A stretch of DNA of 44,746 nt. Source: Rossellomorea vietnamensis. GTDB lineage: Bacteria; Bacillota; Bacilli; Bacillales; Bacillaceae_B. Position 1 is the stretch's first letter. Each line of letters opens with the position of its first letter. Location of the stretch: the NCBI RefSeq assembly GCF_001305855.1, contig NZ_LIXZ01000011.1:18873-63618 (forward strand). Direction: 5' to 3'. Below the pieces are notes generated by a model, which saw nothing but the letters and a program-made list of their open reading frames with translations, ran no database searches and was not told the origin of the DNA. Both the position numbers and the translations under genes were made by a program. This document shows, piece after piece, positions 41,394 to 44,746 of the stretch.

Positions 41394-43067
41394 TTGGAAA
41401 CTAATGAACACGCTTTGACCATTTTTGCACTGGGTGGACTGAATGAAATCGGAAAAAACATGTATGTCATTAAATATGGTGATGATATCATCATCATTGA
41501 CTGCGGGGGGAAATTCCCTGATGAAAGCCTTTTGGGAATCGATTTAATCATTCCCGATGTGTCGTATCTTGAGAAGAATAAAGACAAAATACGGGGACTC
41601 ATTGTCACGCATGGTCATGAGGATCATATTGGAGGGATTCCCTACCTTCTCAAAAAAATCAATATCCCTATTTATGCAACTTATTTTACATTGGGATTAA
41701 TTGAATTAAAGTTAGAGGAACATAAACTCCTCCGGGATACGAAACTTTTTACGATTGATTCTGAGAGTTCAATCCATTTGGGCTCAATCGACGTATCCTT
41801 CTTCAAGGTCAGTCACAGCATTCCTGATTGTCTGGGGATTGTCTTTCATACGCCAGAAGGGAATGTCGTACATACAGGCGACTTCAAATTTGACTTGACC
41901 CCAGCCAATCACCAATATGCGGATATTCATAAGATGGCACGGATTGGCGATGAAGGTGTCCTTGTACTGCTTTCTGAAAGCACCAATGCAGAACGGAGCG
42001 GGTTAACTCCTTCCGAACAAATGGTAGGTAACCATATGGATGAAGCATTCTTTAAAGCGAGCGGCAAGATCTTTGTCTCCACTTTCGCTTCCAATGTGAA
42101 TCGTGTACAGCAAGTGGTGAACTCTTCCATCAAGACGAACCGGAAGCTGGCACTATTAGGTCGCAGCATGATCAATGTGGTGTCTGTCGCGATGGACCGA
42201 GGGTATTTGACGGTTCCCGAGGGCATGCTGATTGATACTGGTGAGATCGATGGATTACCTTCAGAGAGAGTAACCATTTTGTGTACTGGAAGTCAAGGGG
42301 AGGTCATGGCTGCCCTCGGCCGATTATCCGATGGCAACTTCCGGGGTGTATCCATTTATCCTGATGATACGGTCATCCTAGCAGCTTCCCCCATACCCGG
42401 TAACGAAAAAGACGTATCCCGCATCATTGATAACCTATTCAAATTGGGTGCCCACGTCATTTATGGGAATGGAAGCTCTACAGGAATGCATGTTTCCGGT
42501 CATGGATATCAGGAAGACTTAAAACTCATGCTGACATTGATGAAACCAACTTACTTTATCCCCATTCATGGTGAATATCGAATGCTTCACCATCACCGTT
42601 TACTGGCAGAATCGGTGGGAGTGGAGAAAGAGAATACGTTTCTCATCAAAAACGGGGAAGCCGTGGATATTAAGAATTCCATCGCTCGTCAAACTCGATC
42701 TCATCCAGCGGGTGATACCTATGTGGACGGCTTGAGTGTTGGAGATATCGGTTCCATTGTACTGCGCGATCGCAAGCAGCTTTCAGAGGATGGGATGCTG
42801 ATTATCTTCGTAACCCTCAATAAATCAGATCATACGATTATTTCAGGTCCTGATACGATATCAAGAGGATTTGTATTTGTACGTGATTCAGAGGATCTCC
42901 TTAAGGAGATTAATCATTTAGTAAAAAAAGTAGTCGATGATTTGACCGAAGCGAATATCCGGGATTGGAAAGAAATGAAACAAGCAATCAAAAAAGACGT
43001 TGGTCAATTTTTATTCAAGCAATTAAGAAGAAAGCCTGTTCTACTGCCGATTATTATTGAGATTTAG
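41394..43067 (+). CDS. Ribonuclease J family metallo-beta-lactamase nuclease
   Basis: A 557-residue RNase J-type 5'-3' exo/endoribonuclease of mRNA turnover. The beta-lactamase part has ALGGLNEIGKNMYVI, the zinc motif THGHEDHIGGIPYLL, and VVHTGDFKFDLTP. The beta-CASP part has STFASNVNRVQQVV, LCTGSQGEVMAAL and the carboxy motif PIHGEYRMLHHH. The C-terminal small domain ends in LPIIIEI. Start is TTG 41394, with GGAGGG 8 bases upstream. It resembles J1 and J2 but differs in places usually fixed (IIDCGGKFPDE; STNAERSGLTPSEQ), and the J1 partner gene (RNA polymerase epsilon) is not next to it, so it is possibly a third paralogue. Confidence 0.9.
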   Translation: METNEHALTIFALGGLNEIGKNMYVIKYGDDIIIIDCGGKFPDESLLGIDLIIPDVSYLEKNKDKIRGLIVTHGHEDHIGGIPYLLKKINIPIYATYFTLGLIELKLEEHKLLRDTKLFTIDSESSIHLGSIDVSFFKVSHSIPDCLGIVFHTPEGNVVHTGDFKFDLTPANHQYADIHKMARIGDEGVLVLLSESTNAERSGLTPSEQMVGNHMDEAFFKASGKIFVSTFASNVNRVQQVVNSSIKTNRKLALLGRSMINVVSVAMDRGYLTVPEGMLIDTGEIDGLPSERVTILCTGSQGEVMAALGRLSDGNFRGVSIYPDDTVILAASPIPGNEKDVSRIIDNLFKLGAHVIYGNGSSTGMHVSGHGYQEDLKLMLTLMKPTYFIPIHGEYRMLHHHRLLAESVGVEKENTFLIKNGEAVDIKNSIARQTRSHPAGDTYVDGLSVGDIGSIVLRDRKQLSEDGMLIIFVTLNKSDHTIISGPDTISRGFVFVRDSEDLLKEINHLVKKVVDDLTEANIRDWKEMKQAIKKDVGQFLFKQLRRKPVLLPIIIEI

Positions 43068-43092
43068 TTTAGATGCATTTTTATCATAATAA

Positions 43093-43118
43093 AAGCACCC
43101 AGCTCATGCCGGGTGCTT
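43093..43118. terminator. Terminator between convergent genes
   Basis: AAGCACCC / GGGTGCTT stem with an inner GC pair around a short loop and T-rich sides on both strands. Confidence 0.85.
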
Positions 43119-43127
43119 CTTAAAAGG

Positions 43128-43424
43128 TTATTTTTCTACTTTATTTCCCTCATATATCTTCACATCTAAAGGAGCCGCTAAATACTCAGGTGCTCTTCCA
43201 ACGAATGAAGTGAAATGTTCGCTCGAATTATGACTCTCAACAGCAGATGGATCTTTCCATACCTCTACCATTGTATAAACACTTTCTCTCTCCGTATCCT
43301 TCATTAAATCATAAGAAATGTTGCCTTCCTCTGCTCTGGATGAAGCGACCAGTGGGCGGATCTCATCTAAAAATGCCTGTTCTTTCACTGGGTTGATCTG
43401 AAATTCTGCATGTATAATAATCAT
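43128..43424 (-). CDS. Antibiotic biosynthesis monooxygenase (ABM)-fold protein
   Basis: A 98-residue protein of the dimeric alpha/beta ABM fold, as in YgiN quinol monooxygenase. Typical features are the first strand IIIHAEFQINP, helix QAFLDEIRPLVASSRAEEGNISYDLMKD, and VYTMVEVWKDPSAVESHNSSEHFTSFVGR, with the conserved H-x-x-S-x-H-F core. ATG 43424 with GAGGAG upstream is preferred; the open frame to 43499 overlaps the nitroreductase gene. Last gene of the MarR-nitroreductase-ABM operon, which suggests a quinone or electrophile detoxification role (inference). Confidence 0.85.
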   Translation of the reverse strand: MIIIHAEFQINPVKEQAFLDEIRPLVASSRAEEGNISYDLMKDTERESVYTMVEVWKDPSAVESHNSSEHFTSFVGRAPEYLAAPLDVKIYEGNKVEK

Positions 43425-43443
43425 ATCTTTTCTCCTCGTTGAT

Positions 43444-44079
43444 TTATTTCCATTCCGTAATGGATTCGATTGGCAATCTGACTGATTTGTACCCCGCATC
43501 GGCAGCTTTCCCGATTGAAATCAGCATGACAGGGTAATAACGTTCTTTGTCCATGCCATAAGCTTCAGCAATTTGATCTTTTTCGTATCCACCTATCGGA
43601 TTTGTATCATATCCGTGGGCACGTGCAGCAAGCATCAATTGCATTGATACTAATCCTGCATCAATAAGGTTCATTTCCCTGAACTGATCTGCAGGCATCG
43701 TTTCAAGTAAACCTTTAATGGCTGGAAGCTGTCTGTCCCTTACTTCTGCAGGCATTAGTCCTTCTTCGACAGCTTTGTTGTAAATTTCATCCGCATAATC
43801 AAGGCTGTTCATATCAACAAAAACAGCGATAACTGCAGAGGATGTTTTCACTTGGGTTTGATTGAATTTGGCAAGTGGTGCAAGGGTTTCTTTTCCTTCA
43901 GCACTGTCGATTACAACAAAACGCCATGGCTGCAGGTTAACAGAAGACGGTGCAAGTGTCGCCTCCGTAAGGATTTCTGTCATTTCTTCTTTGCTGATTT
44001 TCACAGATGGGTCATAGTTTCGGATGGAGCGACGACCTGTGATAATTTCATTAAAATCATTGATTTTTGTTGTATTCAT
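43444..44079 (-). CDS. ydgI: Nitroreductase family NAD(P)H oxidoreductase (YdgI-like)
   Basis: A 211-residue FMN-dependent nitroreductase. The FMN-binding RRSIRNYDPS motif is at about 16-25, followed by EATLAPSSVNLQPWRFVVID, the second FMN motif MLAARAHGYDTNPIGGYEKD, and the C-terminal VMLISIGKAA. Such enzymes reduce nitro compounds or quinones; the natural substrate is open. B. subtilis ydgI-ydgJ has the same pairing of a nitroreductase of 209 residues with a MarR regulator. ATG 44079 has AAGGAG about 8 bases upstream; 26 bp after the marR gene. Confidence 0.9.
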   Translation of the reverse strand: MNTTKINDFNEIITGRRSIRNYDPSVKISKEEMTEILTEATLAPSSVNLQPWRFVVIDSAEGKETLAPLAKFNQTQVKTSSAVIAVFVDMNSLDYADEIYNKAVEEGLMPAEVRDRQLPAIKGLLETMPADQFREMNLIDAGLVSMQLMLAARAHGYDTNPIGGYEKDQIAEAYGMDKERYYPVMLISIGKAADAGYKSVRLPIESITEWK

Positions 44080-44105
44080 GATGCATTCTCCTTCATATGT
44101 TTTTA

Positions 44106-44540
44106 TTAGTATTCGATGTCTTGGACATTATCCTGGATTCGGTTTAGCATTCCAGATAAAATCGAACGCTCTTCTTCAGTGAATGTCTTGAAGACTTTAG
44201 AGATGAAAATCTCTTTCTCTTCCCTGTACGCCTCAATCTTCGTTCTTCCTTCTTCTGTCAGTCGAACATAGGTAAAACGGTTATCGGCAGGGTTCTTGCG
44301 ACGGGAAACCATTCCTTTTCCCTCAAGCTGTTTCAGGTGCCTGGTCACGGCAGCACTATCAATATTCACTTCACGCTGAAGCGCGGTCTGACTGATCTCT
44401 TCCACTTCAAACAGTCTGTGCAGCAGGTCCAGGCGAGATTGACTGATTCCTGTACAACGCTCAAATTTCGGACTCATTTGCTTATATATATCATTGAGTT
44501 GAACAATGATCTTCTCTTCTTCACGGCACGAGTTGGACAA
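44106..44540 (-). CDS. ydgJ: MarR family regulator (YdgJ-like)
   Basis: A 144-residue winged-helix MarR regulator. The recognition region is SQTALQREVNIDSAAVTRHLKQLEGKGMVSRRKNPADNRFTYVRLTEEG, including the wing DNRFTYV. One cysteine near the N terminus (Cys5) and one at about Cys29 (FERCTG) could be redox-sensing, as in thiol-based MarR proteins; this is speculative. The start is TTG 44540 with GGAGGAGG upstream. A 31-bp inverted repeat covers the start site of its promoter, so autorepression of the three-gene operon is likely. Confidence 0.9.
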   Translation of the reverse strand: MSNSCREEEKIIVQLNDIYKQMSPKFERCTGISQSRLDLLHRLFEVEEISQTALQREVNIDSAAVTRHLKQLEGKGMVSRRKNPADNRFTYVRLTEEGRTKIEAYREEKEIFISKVFKTFTEEERSILSGMLNRIQDNVQDIEY

Positions 44541-44561
44541 AGCATCCTCCTCCTTTTAGAT

Positions 44562-44621
44562 AATTGACAGGTCAATTGTTGACCCGTCAATTAATATAAT
44601 ATATTTAAATATGATAGTCAA
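44562..44621 (-). promoter_or_regulatory. Promoter and MarR operator
   Basis: Minus strand: -35 TTGACT (44616-44621), 17-base spacer, -10 TATATT (44593-44598). Directly downstream lies the inverted repeat AATTGACAGGTCAA (44562-44575), TTG, TTGACCCGTCAATT (44579-44592), which itself contains two TTGAC-NN-GTCAA palindromes. Confidence 0.85.
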
Positions 44622-44642
44622 TCATTTCGATTCAGATAAAAA

Positions 44643-44677
44643 AATCCGGCAAAAGAGGATATCTCCCTTGCCGGATT
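44643..44677 (-). terminator. Terminator of the gene entering from the right
   Basis: AATCCGGCAA (44643-44652) / TTGCCGGATT (44668-44677), a 10-bp perfect stem; read on the minus strand it is followed by TTTTTTTATC. It overlaps the stop codon of the partial frame. Confidence 0.85.
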
Positions 44678-44746
44678 ACTTGGTTGATGTACTTATTTCA
44701 CTGAATGCAAATGTCAATTCCTTCAACCTCTTAATGATTTCGGCTT
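44676..44746 (-). CDS. Partial C terminus of an unknown protein
   Basis: An open minus-strand frame runs from the window edge to TAA at 44676-44678, ending EIIKRLKELTFAFSEISTSTK. The terminator at its stop supports a gene ending here. Too little is present to name a family. Confidence 0.5.
   Translation of the reverse strand, partial: AEIIKRLKELTFAFSEISTSTK

Noticed and set aside
1..44746. CRISPR arrays, IS elements, tRNA or rRNA genes, prophage
   Set aside because: No regularly spaced direct repeats, transposase motifs, terminal inverted repeats, cloverleaf-like or rRNA-like sequences were noticed on reading both strands; a tRNAscan or IS search was not run.

Overview
The window looks like a chromosomal stretch from a Gram-positive, endospore-type Bacillaceae (Bacillus/Rossellomorea-like). 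Supporting signs are GGAGG-class ribosome sites with many TTG/GTG starts, a Tyr T-box leader, an RNase J, a SwrC/YerO pair, a YcsI-type protein, a small signal peptidase I, OpuC-type betaine transport and a paired FluC fluoride channel. I see no phage, IS element, CRISPR array, rRNA or tRNA. The genus is inference.

Layout. 1-3.3 kb: minus-strand housekeeping genes (NTF2-like, YgjP-type metallopeptidase, DUF1456, HAD phosphatase, signal peptidase I). 3.3-6.6 kb: a D-amino-acid flavoured module in which D-serine dehydratase is translationally coupled to a ferritin-like/cupin fusion and lies divergent to a YcsI/DUF1445 protein. 6.6-8.7 kb: an LmrB-like DHA2 drug exporter with its TetR repressor and two near-identical palindromic operators placed on the promoter. 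8.9-12.4 kb: a four-gene glycine betaine/choline-type ABC importer with a sigma-B-like promoter. 12.5-20.1 kb: one giant gene of about 2518 codons encoding 23 tandem carboxypeptidase-regulatory-like (CarboxypepD_reg/SdrD-B-like) repeats with a cysteine-rich C-terminal cap and no signal peptide. 20.2-24.4 kb: yerO/swrC, a TetR regulator divergent from an RND exporter. 24.6-26.7 kb: a second DHA2 exporter and a DinB-like protein. 26.7-29.9 kb: a TetR-controlled ABC-2 exporter operon with two 17-bp operators. 30-35.6 kb: a FluC pair, MgtE and a SWIM/SNF2 helicase. 35.6-36.25 kb: an intergenic region hiding a 26-codon membrane peptide that resembles type I (Hol-Tox/BsrE-like) toxins, with terminators pointing both ways. 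36.3-38.9 kb: an acetate transporter, a double ferritin-like protein and a GNAT-pentapeptide fusion. 38.9-43.1 kb: tyrosyl-tRNA synthetase with its T-box, an O-methyltransferase and an RNase J paralogue. 43.1-44.6 kb: a MarR/nitroreductase/monooxygenase operon with a long inverted-repeat operator.

Functionally the window is rich in self-regulated efflux: three TetR genes and one MarR gene each sit beside the pump or enzyme they probably control, and three of the four have clear palindromes exactly at a recognisable sigma-A promoter. The least explained items are the giant repeat protein, the tiny toxin-like peptide locus, the ferritin-cupin/DsdA coupling, the GNAT-pentapeptide fusion and the hairpin leader upstream of the fluoride channels.
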